A program made the translations under genes and the position numbers. Source: an uncultured Gammaproteobacteria bacterium (GTDB lineage: Bacteria > Pseudomonadota > Gammaproteobacteria > Pseudomonadales > Pseudohongiellaceae). From it: a stretch of DNA of 64,000 nucleotides. Where the stretch lies: contig CAJXUA010000007.1 in the NCBI GenBank assembly GCA_913060695.1, positions 121,930 to 185,929 of the forward strand, read 5' to 3'. This document shows positions 33,959 through 44,037 of this stretch, piece after piece. Under the pieces are notes generated by a model. The model was given only the letters and a program-made list of their open reading frames with translations. It was not told where the DNA came from and searched no databases. Every line of letters starts with the position of its first letter. Positions within the stretch are counted from its first letter, which is position 1.

Positions 33959-34291
33959 CTAAGGAGTCACTCGATAAAGCGTCTGCTCACCCTGTGAGCT
34001 GCGCTGGATCATCTGATCTTCAGTCACGAATTCAACCGTGCTAATAACCTCCTGCCCCATCGCATCCAGCTTTATTGTGTCGGCATCTAACCACTCGTAT
34101 GGAAACGAGACCCCAAAGGCGTCTACTGCGATCTCCGATTCTCCATAGGACAGAACGATACTCTGCCCGCCGAAATCGGCTTGCCAAGTACCTAAGATCA
34201 TTTCCTGCTTAGAGGGGGCCGAGGTGCTAGCACAGGCTGCCAACATCATTGCCATTAGCAGGCCAAGGGTGATTTTTGTTATTACTTGCAT
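33959..34291 (-). CDS. Small lipoprotein of unknown function
   Basis: A 110-residue lipoprotein: MQVITKITLGLLMAMMLAAC with lipobox LAAC, Cys20. The start at 34291 has GAGGA with a five-base spacer, so the longer frame to 34393 is unlikely. The mature part, ILGTWQADFGGQSIVLSYGESEIAVDAFG, is a small lipocalin-like beta sheet module of the kind seen in many Gram-negative lipoproteins. No function is known. It lies convergent with the metal-sensor-like gene, 25 bp apart. Confidence 0.75.
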   Translation of the reverse strand: MQVITKITLGLLMAMMLAACASTSAPSKQEMILGTWQADFGGQSIVLSYGESEIAVDAFGVSFPYEWLDADTIKLDAMGQEVISTVEFVTEDQMIQRSSQGEQTLYRVTP

Positions 34292-34428
34292 AGTGATCCT
34301 CAATTGTCGCTGAGCTTGTTGTATTCTAGACACAATACTACTGCTAACAGGGCGTCGACGCATTGGCTTTTCTGCTAAGATTCTCATCGACAAGCTAAAG
34401 TGTAGTTTATACGAGACAACGAGACGCT

Positions 34429-34641
34429 ATGACATTAAAGACTGGCATTTATAGACACTATAAAGACAAGCTCTATCAAGTAATTGGCGTAGCACGCCAC
34501 AGCGAAACCGAAGAAGAGCACGTAGTCTATCGACCATTGTATGGTGAGCGGGGTCTTTGGATCCGCCCCTTGAGCATGTTCGATGAAAGCATTGAGCACG
34601 ACGGCGTGAAGGTGAAGCGTTTCACCTTCATCGAAGACTGA
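34429..34641 (+). CDS. DUF1653 family protein
   Basis: A 70-residue soluble protein. TGIYRHYKDKLYQVIGVARHSETEEEHVVYRPLYGERGLWIRPLSMFDE is the hallmark of DUF1653, a widespread small beta-rich domain of unknown function. Length is right for the family. It begins shortly after the divergent lipoprotein gene and ends nine bases before the convergent trhO gene. Confidence 0.88.
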   Translation: MTLKTGIYRHYKDKLYQVIGVARHSETEEEHVVYRPLYGERGLWIRPLSMFDESIEHDGVKVKRFTFIED

Positions 34642-34650
34642 CGCCTCTCG

Positions 34651-35631
34651 CTATTCCACTTCGCGCTGAGTGGCCTTTGCTGCCAATTTCTCGCGCCTTC
34701 GCCGAACTATAGTTTCCGCCATCGACTCGCCAATATGGGACTCGCCTCGCCCCTTCGCTAGCTGCACTTGTCGCTCACGCTCCGCGTAACGACTGCGCTG
34801 CTCCTCATTGTGCTCGTCATAGCAATGCGGACAACTGATCCCGCGCTGGTACTGCCCCGAGGCCATATCAAGCTCTGTTATAGGCATGCGACAGGCGTGA
34901 CATTGATCGTAGGAACCCTTCTCCAATTGGTGATTAACGGTCACACGATTGTCGAAGACGAAGCACTCCCCCTCCCACAAAGAATTCTCCTGAGGCACCT
35001 CTTCTAGGTATTTGAGAATGCCACCCTCGAGGTGATAAACCTCTTTGAAGCCCTGCTGCTTCATGAAGGCCGTGGACTTCTCGCAGCGGATGCCACCGGT
35101 GCAAAACATCGCAACTTTCTTATGCTTGCTCGGGTCGAGATTCTGCTTAGCAAACTCGGGGAACTCGCGGAAGGATTCCGTCTTTGGGTTCAGGGCATTC
35201 TTAAAACTGCCGATCTTTACCTCGTAGGCATTCCGAGTATCGACGAGGAGTACGTCGGGATCGGCGATTAGGGCATTCCAATCCTCAGGTTTGACATAGG
35301 TGCCGACGATGTCATTGGGGTCGATGTCTTCTACCCCCATCGTGACGATCTCTTTCTTCAGCTTCACCTTGCTACGATAGAAAGGATTCTCTTGGGTATA
35401 GGACTCTTTCGCCGTCAAGGTATTGATGCGCGGATCGGCGCGCAGAAAATCCAGCACGGCATCTACGCCTTCGCGAGTGCCTGCGATCGTGCCATTGACC
35501 CCTTCCGCCGCTAACAGCACAGTGCCGCGTACTTCGTGGTCAGTCATCACTTTGTGAAGGGGTGAGCGCAGTGTTTCGAAATCTGGCAGGCGCACGAACT
35601 TATAAAGCGCCGCCACTACAGTGGTCTTCAT
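34651..35631 (-). CDS. trhO: tRNA uridine 5-hydroxylase TrhO (rhodanese family)
   Basis: A 326-residue protein that hydroxylates uridine 34 of some tRNAs, the first step to cmo5U. The start at 35631 is supported by AGAGG. The N-terminal acylphosphatase-like domain is followed by a central rhodanese domain ([23 protein letters not shown], then [15 protein letters not shown] with the active-site cysteine). A C-terminal zinc-binding-like tail carries CHACRMPIT and CPHCYDEH. Length and architecture match the YceA/TrhO family. Confidence 0.93.
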   Translation of the reverse strand: MKTTVVAALYKFVRLPDFETLRSPLHKVMTDHEVRGTVLLAAEGVNGTIAGTREGVDAVLDFLRADPRINTLTAKESYTQENPFYRSKVKLKKEIVTMGVEDIDPNDIVGTYVKPEDWNALIADPDVLLVDTRNAYEVKIGSFKNALNPKTESFREFPEFAKQNLDPSKHKKVAMFCTGGIRCEKSTAFMKQQGFKEVYHLEGGILKYLEEVPQENSLWEGECFVFDNRVTVNHQLEKGSYDQCHACRMPITELDMASGQYQRGISCPHCYDEHNEEQRSRYAERERQVQLAKGRGESHIGESMAETIVRRRREKLAAKATQREVE

Positions 35632-35725
35632 GGTAAACCTCTCTTGCCGCCTGAATCGCAAATCCAGCGCATGTTTAGGTATGGAGCCTTTAAGGCGAGG
35701 GCATTTTACACGACTTTTTCAAGAA

Positions 35726-37552
35726 TCAAACTGTAGAGCCATCCTCGTGAAGACGAATGACTTCGAGGAAGGCAGCGCCGTACTTCTCAAGCTTGCTCTG
35801 CCCGACGCCACTAATGCCTAAAAACTGGGCCTCGTTTAAGGGACGATAATGCACCATGTCCATGAGGCTAGCATCGTGAAAGATGACGTAGGGAGCTACG
35901 TCATTATCGTCAGCGAACTGCTTGCGACACTGGCGCAGCGCCTCCCACAGGTCTTTGTCGGCGTCGGCAATTGCCTGCTTGTGGCGTGTCTTGCGCTCGG
36001 GCTTCGCACTAGGCTCCTGCACATCTATCCGTAGAGCAATGCTGTGCTCGCCCTTCAATAAACCGCGGGATTTCTCATTAAGATGCAGTCCACCGTAGGT
36101 CGCGTGATCGACACTTAGATAGCCACGGGCCACGAGCTGCCGGAACACCGATCGCCATGCATTGCCGTTATGCTCTTTGCCAATGCCATAGGTGGAGATC
36201 ACGTGATGATTGTTCTGGAATATCTTGTCGGACTCAGCCCCCAGCAATACGTCGATCAGATAATTAACCCCGAAACGTTGGCCGGTGCGGTAGACGCAAG
36301 ACAGCGCCTTGCGCGAGGATTGTGTGCCATCCCAAGTCGGCACAGGATTTAAGCATGCATCGCAATTGCCGCAGGTCTCCGGACCAGGCTCCCCGAAATA
36401 ATGCAGCAGGGCATGTCGACGACAGCTGGTGATCTCGCATAGCCCTAACATGGCATCGAGCTTGGCGCGTTCTACTCTTTTGAAGGTCTCGTTGCCCTGG
36501 GAGCCATCCATCATCTGCCGCAGCATGATGACGTCTTGTAAGCCGTAGACCATCCAGGCGGTGGCGGGTTCGCCATCGCGACCGGCACGACCAGTCTCCT
36601 GATAATAGGCTTCCAAGCTCTTCGGAAGATCAAGATGTACGATGAAGCGCACATCGGGCTTATCGATGCCCATGCCGAAGGCGATGGTCGCTACGACAAT
36701 GACGCTCTCTTCGCGGAGAAAGCGTTGCTGATTATGCGCCCGTTGCTCGGCACTTAGGCCCGCATGATAAGGCACTGCGTCAAAGCCCTGAGTCACAAGC
36801 CAGGCCGCTGTATCGTCCACCTTCTTGCGCGACAGACAGTACACAATGCCTGCGTCGCGTTCGTGCTCACGGCGCAGGAAACGCAGCAACTGCTGCCTAG
36901 GGTTCTGTTTCTGGGTGATGCGATACTGGATGTTAGGCCTGTCGAAACCGCTCACGAAGTGTTTGGCATCCACCAAACCCAGACGCTGCGCAATCTCCAC
37001 CCGAGTGTTCGCGTCGGCAGTCGCAGTTAGCGCGATGCGGGGCACCTCGGGGAACTCCTCTTGGAGCCGCGAGAGTTGCAGGTAATCCGCGCGGAAATCA
37101 TGCCCCCACTGTGACACGCAGTGCGCCTCGTCGATGGCAAACAAGGCGATGGGCAGGGAGTGCAAGAGCTGCACCGTAGACTCTTGGTTCAGGCGCTCTG
37201 GCGCGACATAGAGCATATCTAACTGCCCTTGCCGGAGGGCGTGCACGACATCGCGCTGGGCCTCAGGAGATAGTGAAGAGTTGAGAAAACTTGCCCTAAC
37301 GCCTAGCTCGCGTAGCGCATCGACTTGATCCTGCATGAGCGCGATAAGAGGCGAGACGATGATGCCTACGCCCTCGCGCAGCATGCTAGGAATCTGATAG
37401 CACAGCGATTTGCCTCCGCCCGTGGGCATCAAGACTAGGCAATTACGCCCCGCCATCAGTTCGTCGATGATCTCCCGCTGCGGCGCGCGAAACTGTTCGT
37501 AGCCGAAAGTGGTTTTGAGTATCTGTTCAGGTTGTTGCGTAGAGGCTGGCAT
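35726..37552 (-). CDS. recQ: ATP-dependent DNA helicase RecQ
   Basis: A 608-residue DNA helicase for recombination repair. Motif [13 protein letters not shown], motif [16 protein letters not shown], motif [12 protein letters not shown] are intact. The zinc-binding RQC region holds [19 protein letters not shown] with [10 protein letters not shown], and the HRDC domain is at the C-terminus (residues about 530-600: [28 protein letters not shown]). Length equals E. coli RecQ. It stands alone. Confidence 0.95.
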   Translation of the reverse strand: MPASTQQPEQILKTTFGYEQFRAPQREIIDELMAGRNCLVLMPTGGGKSLCYQIPSMLREGVGIIVSPLIALMQDQVDALRELGVRASFLNSSLSPEAQRDVVHALRQGQLDMLYVAPERLNQESTVQLLHSLPIALFAIDEAHCVSQWGHDFRADYLQLSRLQEEFPEVPRIALTATADANTRVEIAQRLGLVDAKHFVSGFDRPNIQYRITQKQNPRQQLLRFLRREHERDAGIVYCLSRKKVDDTAAWLVTQGFDAVPYHAGLSAEQRAHNQQRFLREESVIVVATIAFGMGIDKPDVRFIVHLDLPKSLEAYYQETGRAGRDGEPATAWMVYGLQDVIMLRQMMDGSQGNETFKRVERAKLDAMLGLCEITSCRRHALLHYFGEPGPETCGNCDACLNPVPTWDGTQSSRKALSCVYRTGQRFGVNYLIDVLLGAESDKIFQNNHHVISTYGIGKEHNGNAWRSVFRQLVARGYLSVDHATYGGLHLNEKSRGLLKGEHSIALRIDVQEPSAKPERKTRHKQAIADADKDLWEALRQCRKQFADDNDVAPYVIFHDASLMDMVHYRPLNEAQFLGISGVGQSKLEKYGAAFLEVIRLHEDGSTV

Positions 37553-37623
37553 CGTTTAGGGGTAGGAACCTCGGTATAACTCCAAAAAATGTAAAGCTAA
37601 GTTCATAGTAGTCCAAAATGAAT

Positions 37624-37654
37624 ACGGCCTGCCCCGGGTTACGGAGCAGGCCGT
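37624..37654 (-). terminator. Hairpin downstream of the DUF3014 gene
   Basis: A stem of about 12 bp with one mismatch (37624-37635 with 37643-37654) lies beyond the stop of the DUF3014 gene on the minus strand. The T-run after it is modest (TATTCATTTT), so its strength is uncertain. Confidence 0.55.
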
Positions 37655-37689
37655 CAATATTTCGCAGCCCTGTGTGTACTAGGCCGCAA

Positions 37690-38544
37690 TCATGGCGTTG
37701 TTAAACGCTCTCGATATTGGCGCAGTGACAGCTTGAGCTTCTCCGCATTTTGCGGGCCTAATCGCAGTAGTTGTTTCTCCACTGGATTCAAGCGCTCGAT
37801 CTCGGAATCGGCGTAGATATACATTACTTTGGGTTTGATCAACTGAAAGGGACCTTCCGCCGTGCGAGCGTTGAGCACCGTGTCGATCGCCCGGACTACA
37901 GTTTCATCGAAATTGCGGCTCCCATATCCAAGCTCTCTGTATGCCTCTTGAAAGAGCGGCTTCATCATTCTATAGATCGGTATAATTCTATCTGGGTTGA
38001 CCGCCGCTAGGCCATCGACCATTGGAGTGTAGCGCTGATATGACACCGTCTGCATTTCGTATAAGTTCTCGTCCAACTCTCGCACTGCCATGGCTTGTGA
38101 AGGTCGACGAACTGGGTACTCCAATTGCGGCAGATTGCCATCGGCAACGTTGTCTACGAAGACCACAAACTTACGAATCAGGTCATCGGAAACAAGCAGA
38201 CTAAGCAGCCGCGTACCCGTTTCCAAACCCTGTATTCTCTCGGCCAAGAAGGCATCGCTTTCATTGAGCACGGGAAGGTCGATTATCTCCTCTACCACTT
38301 CCGGCACATCAGGCTCGTTTACTACAACTGGCTCTGGGGCAGGTCGCTCGGTGGGCAGGATTGGCGCGGGCGTAGGAGCCGGCGTCTCGACCCGCTGGAT
38401 GGGCTCCGGAGCGCGTGGTACTGGCACAGCTATATCGACAGTACGGGTACCCTCAGGACTTTCAAAAGTTGCCGCTAGGTAGACCAGGAACAGCAAGCCT
38501 ATGACGGCGATTGCAGCAATGATGGCCAAACTCTTATTAGGCAT
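37690..38544 (-). CDS. DUF3014 family membrane-anchored protein
   Basis: A 284-residue protein with one N-terminal membrane segment (SLAIIAAIAVIGLLFLVYLAATF), then a long Pro/Glu-rich periplasmic linker (residues about 35-95). A conserved alpha-rich domain follows, with SDDLIRKFVVFVDNVADGNLPQLEYPVRRPSQAM. This matches DUF3014, widespread in Gammaproteobacteria and of unknown function. It stands alone, between the recQ and GDT1-type genes. Confidence 0.85.
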   Translation of the reverse strand: MPNKSLAIIAAIAVIGLLFLVYLAATFESPEGTRTVDIAVPVPRAPEPIQRVETPAPTPAPILPTERPAPEPVVVNEPDVPEVVEEIIDLPVLNESDAFLAERIQGLETGTRLLSLLVSDDLIRKFVVFVDNVADGNLPQLEYPVRRPSQAMAVRELDENLYEMQTVSYQRYTPMVDGLAAVNPDRIIPIYRMMKPLFQEAYRELGYGSRNFDETVVRAIDTVLNARTAEGPFQLIKPKVMYIYADSEIERLNPVEKQLLRLGPQNAEKLKLSLRQYRERLTTP

Positions 38545-38692
38545 TAATATCCCCGTTAATTTACTAGTGTGAAATACTGTGTTTGTGGCACGGTGGGCAT
38601 TCTTGCACAGCCCCCTAGTAGCGGCAAGCGAACCCCTGTGAAATCAGCTTCTTGACCCTTATTGCCATATTTTCGGCACATTCTTTTGACCC

Positions 38693-39268
38693 CTAGCCTA
38701 GTAGATCGCCACTGCCCATCAACACCACCACCCCAAGCACCGCGAAGATCGCAGCGGCCACGATGTGCACTGCCCTTACGGGAAGCTTATCGGCTATCTT
38801 GTTACCCAAGAGCACCGCTGGCACATTCGCAATCATCATTCCTAATGTGGTGCCGAGTACCACGGGGACAAGGGCTTGATAATTAGCCGCCAATGCCACC
38901 GTGGCTACCTGCGTCTTGTCCCCCATCTCCGCCAGAAAGAAGGCAAAGAGTGTGGTAACGAAAACCCCTTTGGCCACTAGAGCCGCCTCAGACTCGTCGA
39001 ATTCATCTGGCACTAGTGTCCAGGCGGCCATCGCGATAAAGGAGACGCCAAGAATCCAACGCATGGTCTCCGGCGCGACAAGCGAAGTGATCCAAGTACC
39101 TAAGGCTCCCGCAAGACCGTGGTTGGCCAGTGTCGCCACTAGGATGCCTAATATTATGGGAATAGGTTTTCGATATTTTGCCGCGAGGATGAAGGCGAGT
39201 AGCTGTGTCTTATCCCCAATCTCTGCCAATGCCACAATCCCGGTGGCTACCAAAAAGGCTTCCATCAA
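38693..39268 (-). CDS. TMEM165/GDT1 family (UPF0016) cation transporter
   Basis: A 191-residue integral membrane protein with six helices. It carries two copies of the family motif E-x-G-D-K-T, EIGDKTQLLAF (about 16-26) and EMGDKTQVATV (about 113-123), in an inverted-repeat arrangement. Relatives export manganese or calcium. The usual manganese-sensing yybP-ykoY riboswitch is not seen, as only 48 bp separate it from the TPR gene upstream. Possibly co-transcribed with that gene. Confidence 0.9.
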   Translation of the reverse strand: MMEAFLVATGIVALAEIGDKTQLLAFILAAKYRKPIPIILGILVATLANHGLAGALGTWITSLVAPETMRWILGVSFIAMAAWTLVPDEFDESEAALVAKGVFVTTLFAFFLAEMGDKTQVATVALAANYQALVPVVLGTTLGMMIANVPAVLLGNKIADKLPVRAVHIVAAAIFAVLGVVVLMGSGDLLG

Positions 39269-39316
39269 TATTCCTCAGTTGAGACCTAAAAGGGCCAAAT
39301 TATATCGCTTCACTGC

Positions 39317-40399
39317 CTACCAGCGCATTACGCTACGACGATAATCTCGGTTGATGTTGGCCTGTAGCGTGCGCAGCTCCTCCAAGCGTATCGCCGCTGC
39401 GCCATCGTTCATGGTCTGCAGGAAGGGTGTGCTGTCCACCAAGGCCTGCAATTCCTCGATAGTGCGCTGCGTCGAGGTCACTGCAATCTGAACCCGGTCA
39501 CGATAGAACTGTCTCTGCATCTCGTATTCGCGGTATTGGGGGTTTTCCCTGCGCACCGTGCCACAGCTCTGAGTTACTTGCCCCGCCGAGTTGACGACAT
39601 CACGACACACATACTCGGATATGTAGCGCGCTACTGGTCGGTCTAGCCCCATTGGGATGCTGTTCAGGGCATAGTCCGCCAACTGCGCCTCCGCGTAGGC
39701 CTTGCCATAGAGTAGGTCGAAGCGGGTCTGCGCCCGCATTGGCTCCGAGTCCTCAGACAACGCAGTGCCATCCCCTAGCGCTTGCGCGTAGGTATATTGT
39801 AAGTCCTCTATATCGCGCATATTCGCCAGAGTCGAGCGCTGCAACAAATTGCCGCGCACCACCTGCAACTTCCATTCGCCGAAGGCGAGGACTGCATTGG
39901 CGTAGGCCTGCGAACCAGGCTCGTACAAGCGAGTCTCAATGTGTAAAGCCAAGTGTTCCTTGTCGTCGGCCGCCTCCCAATCGCCAGCAGCCTTATAGGC
40001 ACTAATCAGCTTAACTAGCACCTCGATTTGCGTAGGACTATACAATCCATCGCTTATCCTGGTGATGCTCAGAGAGCGTTCGTAGAACGCTGCCGCCGCC
40101 TGAAATTGACCAAGCTCGAGATTATAGCGCCCCATGTCTTTCAATATTTCTATAAGGCTCGGATCATAGGGCCCTAGCTCGCTCTCAAGCGCCTGGAGGT
40201 TCTCCTGATAGAGGCTAATCTGCCGGCTAATCTCTAGCGCTGTCTGTTCATCGATCTCTAGCGCTGCCTCCTCCTGCTCTGGAAGCTGCGAGATGTCATC
40301 TGACTGCCCGGCATCCATCGCAAGCAAGCTCCCGCCCCAAAGGAGGCCGATTAGCAAGCTAGCCGAGCTTAGAACATGACGATACTTAACAGCATTCAT
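39317..40399 (-). CDS. Exported TPR-repeat protein
   Basis: A 360-residue protein with a Sec signal (about residues 8-28, VLSSASLLIGLLWGGSLLAMDA) and TPR-like helical pairs (YDPSLIEILKDMGRYNLELGQFQAAAAFYERSLSI). The remaining part is alpha-helical with cysteines in VCRDVVNS...QSCG. TPR proteins mediate protein-protein contact, here in the periplasm. No enzyme motif is seen. It lies 48 bp upstream of the GDT1-type gene on the same strand. Confidence 0.75.
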   Translation of the reverse strand: MNAVKYRHVLSSASLLIGLLWGGSLLAMDAGQSDDISQLPEQEEAALEIDEQTALEISRQISLYQENLQALESELGPYDPSLIEILKDMGRYNLELGQFQAAAAFYERSLSITRISDGLYSPTQIEVLVKLISAYKAAGDWEAADDKEHLALHIETRLYEPGSQAYANAVLAFGEWKLQVVRGNLLQRSTLANMRDIEDLQYTYAQALGDGTALSEDSEPMRAQTRFDLLYGKAYAEAQLADYALNSIPMGLDRPVARYISEYVCRDVVNSAGQVTQSCGTVRRENPQYREYEMQRQFYRDRVQIAVTSTQRTIEELQALVDSTPFLQTMNDGAAAIRLEELRTLQANINRDYRRSVMRW

Positions 40400-40554
40400 T
40401 GCGTGTTTCTCTTAGCCAATACTATTTCAACGCGTGAGGGCGAACTTCGTTGACGTGCTCCATTCAAGCAGGTCACACTTGACCACCCCCCCGCACAATA
40501 AAGTTCCAGATAAATCAAAACATTAACAGGGGGAATATAGCAAGGAGACCGAAA

Positions 40555-41199
40555 ATGAAAAAACTATTACTAACGGCCTCGGTGATTGCAGTGACCTGCG
40601 CAACGAGCGTTATCTACTCGCAGGACAATAGCATGAGTTTCTTTATCACCAGTGTAGGTTCCGGCGACGGCGCCAACCTTGGTGGCCTAGCGGGGGCCGA
40701 TGCGCATTGCGCCGCGCTCGCAGGCGCGGTAGGCGCAGGCGGTAAGACTTGGGCCGCCTATCTAAGCACGCAAGCGGCAGGCGGGCAAGCAGCTATCAAC
40801 GCCCGTGATCGCATCGGTAGCGGACCTTGGTATAACGCAAAGGGCACCATGATCGCGGCGAACGTCGCGCAACTTCACAGCGAAGAGGCAATGACAGGCA
40901 AGGAAAATTCGCTGTCCGAGGCCGGCAACATGATCAATGGCCGCGGCGACACACCAAACCAGCATGACATATTGACCGGCTCACAAGTGGACGGTACCGC
41001 TTACCCTGCGGGTAGCGATATGACCTGCAACAACTGGACTAGTAACAGCGCGGGCTCGGCCCAACTAGGCCATTTCGATCGTCAAGGAGGCGGTGCAAAC
41101 CCAACTTCTTGGAATAGCGCGCATGGCAGCCGTAGTTGCAGCCAAGAAGATCTGATCGCCACCGGCGGCAATGGCTATTTCTATTGCTTCGCCCACTAA
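40555..41199 (+). CDS. Secreted lectin-like (endostatin/C-type-lectin-fold-like) protein
   Basis: A 214-residue protein with a signal peptide (MKKLLLTASVIAVTCATSVIYSQD) and AAGGAG seven bases before the ATG. The mature part, MSFFITSVGSGDGANLGGLAGADAHCAALA, starts in the way seen in bacterial proteins of the endostatin/collagen NC10-like group, which adopt a C-type lectin fold. It is rich in Gly, Ala and Asn. Four cysteines (HCA, MTCNN, SRSCS, YFYCF) may form two disulphides. Ligand unknown. The family placement is a recollection of pattern and needs a profile search. Confidence 0.6.
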   Translation: MKKLLLTASVIAVTCATSVIYSQDNSMSFFITSVGSGDGANLGGLAGADAHCAALAGAVGAGGKTWAAYLSTQAAGGQAAINARDRIGSGPWYNAKGTMIAANVAQLHSEEAMTGKENSLSEAGNMINGRGDTPNQHDILTGSQVDGTAYPAGSDMTCNNWTSNSAGSAQLGHFDRQGGGANPTSWNSAHGSRSCSQEDLIATGGNGYFYCFAH

Positions 41200-41344
41200 A
41201 CCTAGGCCCTTCGACGCCGTGGAGCAATCCGCCACGGCATCGAACGCCACCTAAGCGCAAATCTCACTCCCTCGCACTGCTTCTAACGCGCAATACTGCT
41301 ATAGTCATCCCATTGATAAAACGTGCAATACAGTGGGTCCACAC

Positions 41345-42298
41345 ATGGAATTTCAGGATTACTACAAAGTGCTGGGCGTCGCTAACGATGCCGATCTCAA
41401 GGCGATTAAGACCGCCTATCGCAAGCTAGCTCGCAAATATCACCCCGATGTAAGCGATGAGCACGACGCCGAAAAACGCTTCAAGGAAGTGGCTGAAGCC
41501 TATGAAGTGCTCTCAGATGAAGCCAAACGTGCAGAGTACGATCAACTGCGCAAATATGGTCGCGGGGGGCAGTCCTTCGAGCCACCTCCGCAGTGGCAGA
41601 GCAAGGCTGGACGCAGCCACGGCCCCCAGGGCGACTTCTCCGACTTTTTCGAGAACATCTTCGGCAGGGGTGACTACGAGAGCGGTGCCGCCAATGCGTT
41701 TCGAGGCAGCGAAGACTTTACCAGCCAACGCGGCCGCGACGTCGAGGTGGAAATGCCGCTGTTTTTAGAGGACACATTCTCGGATGAGGCCCGCCCAATA
41801 GAATACTCACTTCCCCATTACGGCCCCCAGGGGCGCATGGAAGACATCCGCAAGACGCTGAAAGTGAAGATACCCGCTGGTGTGGCCGATGGTGAACGCA
41901 TTCGTCTCAAAGGTCAGGGCGGCCCAGGCTTCGGCAATGGTCCCGCCGGGGACCTATTTCTGCGCATCCGTCTCATTCCACACCCCTTATTCGATATAAA
42001 TGGGACTGAGCTGAGCATCGTTGTGCCAATCGCTCCTTGGGAGGCCGCCTTAGGCGTCAAACTGACGGTGCCAACACCGACAGGCAAGATCAATCTCAGC
42101 ATTGCGGCGAATAGCCAAAGTGGTCAGCGCCTACGCATCAAGGGCAAGGGCCTGCGCAAACGTACGGGCCAGGGCGACCTATTCGCAATATTGAAAGTTG
42201 TGATGCCCGAACGCAGCCCCACTGAGGCAGAGGCCCTATGGCAAGAGCTGTCGGAGAAAGCCCAATTCAATCCCCGTAAAGAATGGGAGAACACATGA
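41345..42298 (+). CDS. cbpA: DnaJ-family co-chaperone CbpA
   Basis: A 317-residue J-domain protein that stimulates DnaK and binds curved DNA. The J domain covers residues 1-70 with YHPDVSD, HPD at 33-35. A Gly/Phe-type linker ([15 protein letters not shown]) follows, and then the C-terminal substrate-binding domains ([30 protein letters not shown]). No zinc-finger domain is present, as is usual for CbpA. The ATG at 41345 is preferred over the GTG at 41333. It overlaps CbpM by four bases. Confidence 0.93.
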   Translation: MEFQDYYKVLGVANDADLKAIKTAYRKLARKYHPDVSDEHDAEKRFKEVAEAYEVLSDEAKRAEYDQLRKYGRGGQSFEPPPQWQSKAGRSHGPQGDFSDFFENIFGRGDYESGAANAFRGSEDFTSQRGRDVEVEMPLFLEDTFSDEARPIEYSLPHYGPQGRMEDIRKTLKVKIPAGVADGERIRLKGQGGPGFGNGPAGDLFLRIRLIPHPLFDINGTELSIVVPIAPWEAALGVKLTVPTPTGKINLSIAANSQSGQRLRIKGKGLRKRTGQGDLFAILKVVMPERSPTEAEALWQELSEKAQFNPRKEWENT

Positions 42299-42603
42299 TG
42301 CAGATCGACTACACAGTAACGTTTAATCTAGACGACACCTGCCATGCCATTGGTTCCGAAGACAGCCTTGTCTATGCCATAGTAGAACATGGAATCGTCG
42401 AGCCCGAAGGAGACAACCCGCAAGATTGGCTTTTCAATCTCGACATGATTTGCACTGCTAAACGCGCGCTAAAATTGCAACGCGATCTGCATCTGGACTG
42501 GTCTTCTATCGCCATGGTGCTAAGCTTGCTCGAAGAACGCGATCGACTGCGCAATGACAATCAGAAGTTACAGGCGCTGTTGCAAAGATTTTTACAGGAT
42601 TAA
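42295..42603 (+). CDS. cbpM: Chaperone modulator CbpM
   Basis: A 102-residue partner of CbpA. It inhibits the CbpA J-domain by binding it. MerR-like: [14 protein letters not shown], then [34 protein letters not shown], as in E. coli CbpM, with a coiled-coil-like end. The start at 42295 lies inside the CbpA stop with GGGAG upstream, so translation is coupled. The ATG at 42298 is an alternative. Confidence 0.9.
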   Translation: MMQIDYTVTFNLDDTCHAIGSEDSLVYAIVEHGIVEPEGDNPQDWLFNLDMICTAKRALKLQRDLHLDWSSIAMVLSLLEERDRLRNDNQKLQALLQRFLQD

Positions 42604-42629
42604 TCACACCGGAGAACATTACACCTTAT

Positions 42630-43100
42630 ATGGCTGTCGAGATAGAACGTAAATATTTAGTTATTCCAGAGAAGCTTCCGCCCTTGCACAATGGCGAGCT
42701 GATCTTTCAAAGTTATGTGCCTACCGCCAACAAGAGTACCGTCCGCATACGCTTGTGCGGGTCAGATGCCTTTCTTACTCTTAAGGGCCCGACACAGGGC
42801 ATAAGCCGTGCAGAGTTCGAATACCCAATCCCGCCAGCGGACGCTCACGATATGCTAACGAGCCTGTGCTCGCCCGGCACTATCGAGAAGACTCGCTACA
42901 AAGTACTCAATGACGGTATGGTCTGGGAGATAGATGTTTTCGCGGGCATCAATCAAGGTCTCGTTCTAGCGGAGATAGAGTTAGAATCCGAGACTCAAGC
43001 CTTCAAACTTCCCGACTGGATAGGGGCCGAGGTCAGCACAGACCTACGCTATTCAAACCAATCTTTAATGAAGGCGCCTTGGCCTACTTGGCGGGTATAG
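42630..43100 (+). CDS. CYTH domain protein (triphosphatase/adenylate cyclase IV-like)
   Basis: A 156-residue single-domain CYTH protein. The signature EIERK sits at residues 4-8 (AVEIERKYLV), followed by SYVPTANKSTVRIRL, FLTLKGPTQGISRAEFEYP, and the acidic strand VLAEIELESE, which line a cation tunnel. Family members hydrolyse inorganic triphosphate or make cAMP; short versions like this are mostly triphosphatases. It lies 26 bp downstream of cbpM on the same strand. Confidence 0.88.
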   Translation: MAVEIERKYLVIPEKLPPLHNGELIFQSYVPTANKSTVRIRLCGSDAFLTLKGPTQGISRAEFEYPIPPADAHDMLTSLCSPGTIEKTRYKVLNDGMVWEIDVFAGINQGLVLAEIELESETQAFKLPDWIGAEVSTDLRYSNQSLMKAPWPTWRV

Positions 43101-43215
43101 GAGTAATCAGAAACAGCAATGGGATTGCGTGTCACCGAATCGACACAGAAAAGTAATCGCTCTGTCACTAATGCGCTCTAAGCTGTGCCCATCTTGACCA
43201 CTAGAGGTGACTGGC

Positions 43216-44037
43216 ATGAGCGCTGCGAAAACCGCAAGCCCACTGCAAAACCCGCTAAAGTATCGCGCAATATTTCTCTCCGACATCCACCTAGGTTTCA
43301 AAGGCTGTCAAGCCGACTTCCTCCTCGACTTTCTAAATCGTAGTGAATCGGAATTCCTGTATTTAGTTGGGGATATATTCGATGGCTGGGAGATGAAGAA
43401 GAAAACCTTTTGGCCGGCCTCCCATCAGGCGGTAGTCAATGCAATATTGGCCAAAGCGGCCAAGGGCACCAGAGTCATTTACACACCCGGTAATCACGAT
43501 GAGAGTGCCCGTCACTACTGCGGTCACCGCTTCGAGAATATCGAGATCTCTGACACCGCAATACACATCACCGCCGATGCTCGCAAGTTGCTGGTATTGC
43601 ACGGCGATCAATTCGATTCGGTCGTTAAATACAGCCCCTTTCTGTCCAAAGTTGGCAGCTCGATGTATTCGCACTTATTGTTTCTGAACCGCATAATCAA
43701 CGGCGCACGAAGACTGGCGGGACTACCCTACTGGTCCCTAGCGGCCCATCTTAAACATAAGGTCAAAAATGTCGTCAGCTACATCGGCAAATTCGAAGAG
43801 GCCGTCGTCGCATCGGCGCGCCTAGAGCAAGTCCAAGGAGTGGTGTGCGGCCATATCCATCATGCGGAAATTGCCATGTTCGAGGACGTGCTCTATTGCA
43901 ATACCGGCGACTGGGTCGAGAGCTGCACCGCTATGGTCGAAGCACATAATGGCGCACTAGAGATTCTGCGCTGGACCGAAGACGCACAGCGACTCACCAC
44001 AAACGAACTCGACGAGCCTGCACTTAACGCCGCGTAA
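43216..44037 (+). CDS. LpxH-like calcineurin-family metallophosphoesterase
   Basis: A 273-residue two-metal phosphoesterase. Motifs: DIHLGFKG, GDIFDGWEMKK, PGNHDES, LLVLHGDQFD and GHIHHAEI, all with the expected Asp, Asn and His. This is like LpxH2/UDP-diacylglucosamine pyrophosphohydrolases of lipid A synthesis, though longer than E. coli LpxH. The ATG at 43216 is used because AGAGG lies eight bases before. It may hydrolyse a lipid A precursor, but paralogs with other roles exist. Its 3' end overlaps the convergent NHL lipoprotein by 14 bp. Confidence 0.82.
   Translation: MSAAKTASPLQNPLKYRAIFLSDIHLGFKGCQADFLLDFLNRSESEFLYLVGDIFDGWEMKKKTFWPASHQAVVNAILAKAAKGTRVIYTPGNHDESARHYCGHRFENIEISDTAIHITADARKLLVLHGDQFDSVVKYSPFLSKVGSSMYSHLLFLNRIINGARRLAGLPYWSLAAHLKHKVKNVVSYIGKFEEAVVASARLEQVQGVVCGHIHHAEIAMFEDVLYCNTGDWVESCTAMVEAHNGALEILRWTEDAQRLTTNELDEPALNAA

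Noticed and set aside
39269..39316. Manganese riboswitch (yybP-ykoY) before the GDT1-type gene
   Set aside because: Only 48 bp of spacer, too short for that riboswitch and without its conserved loops.
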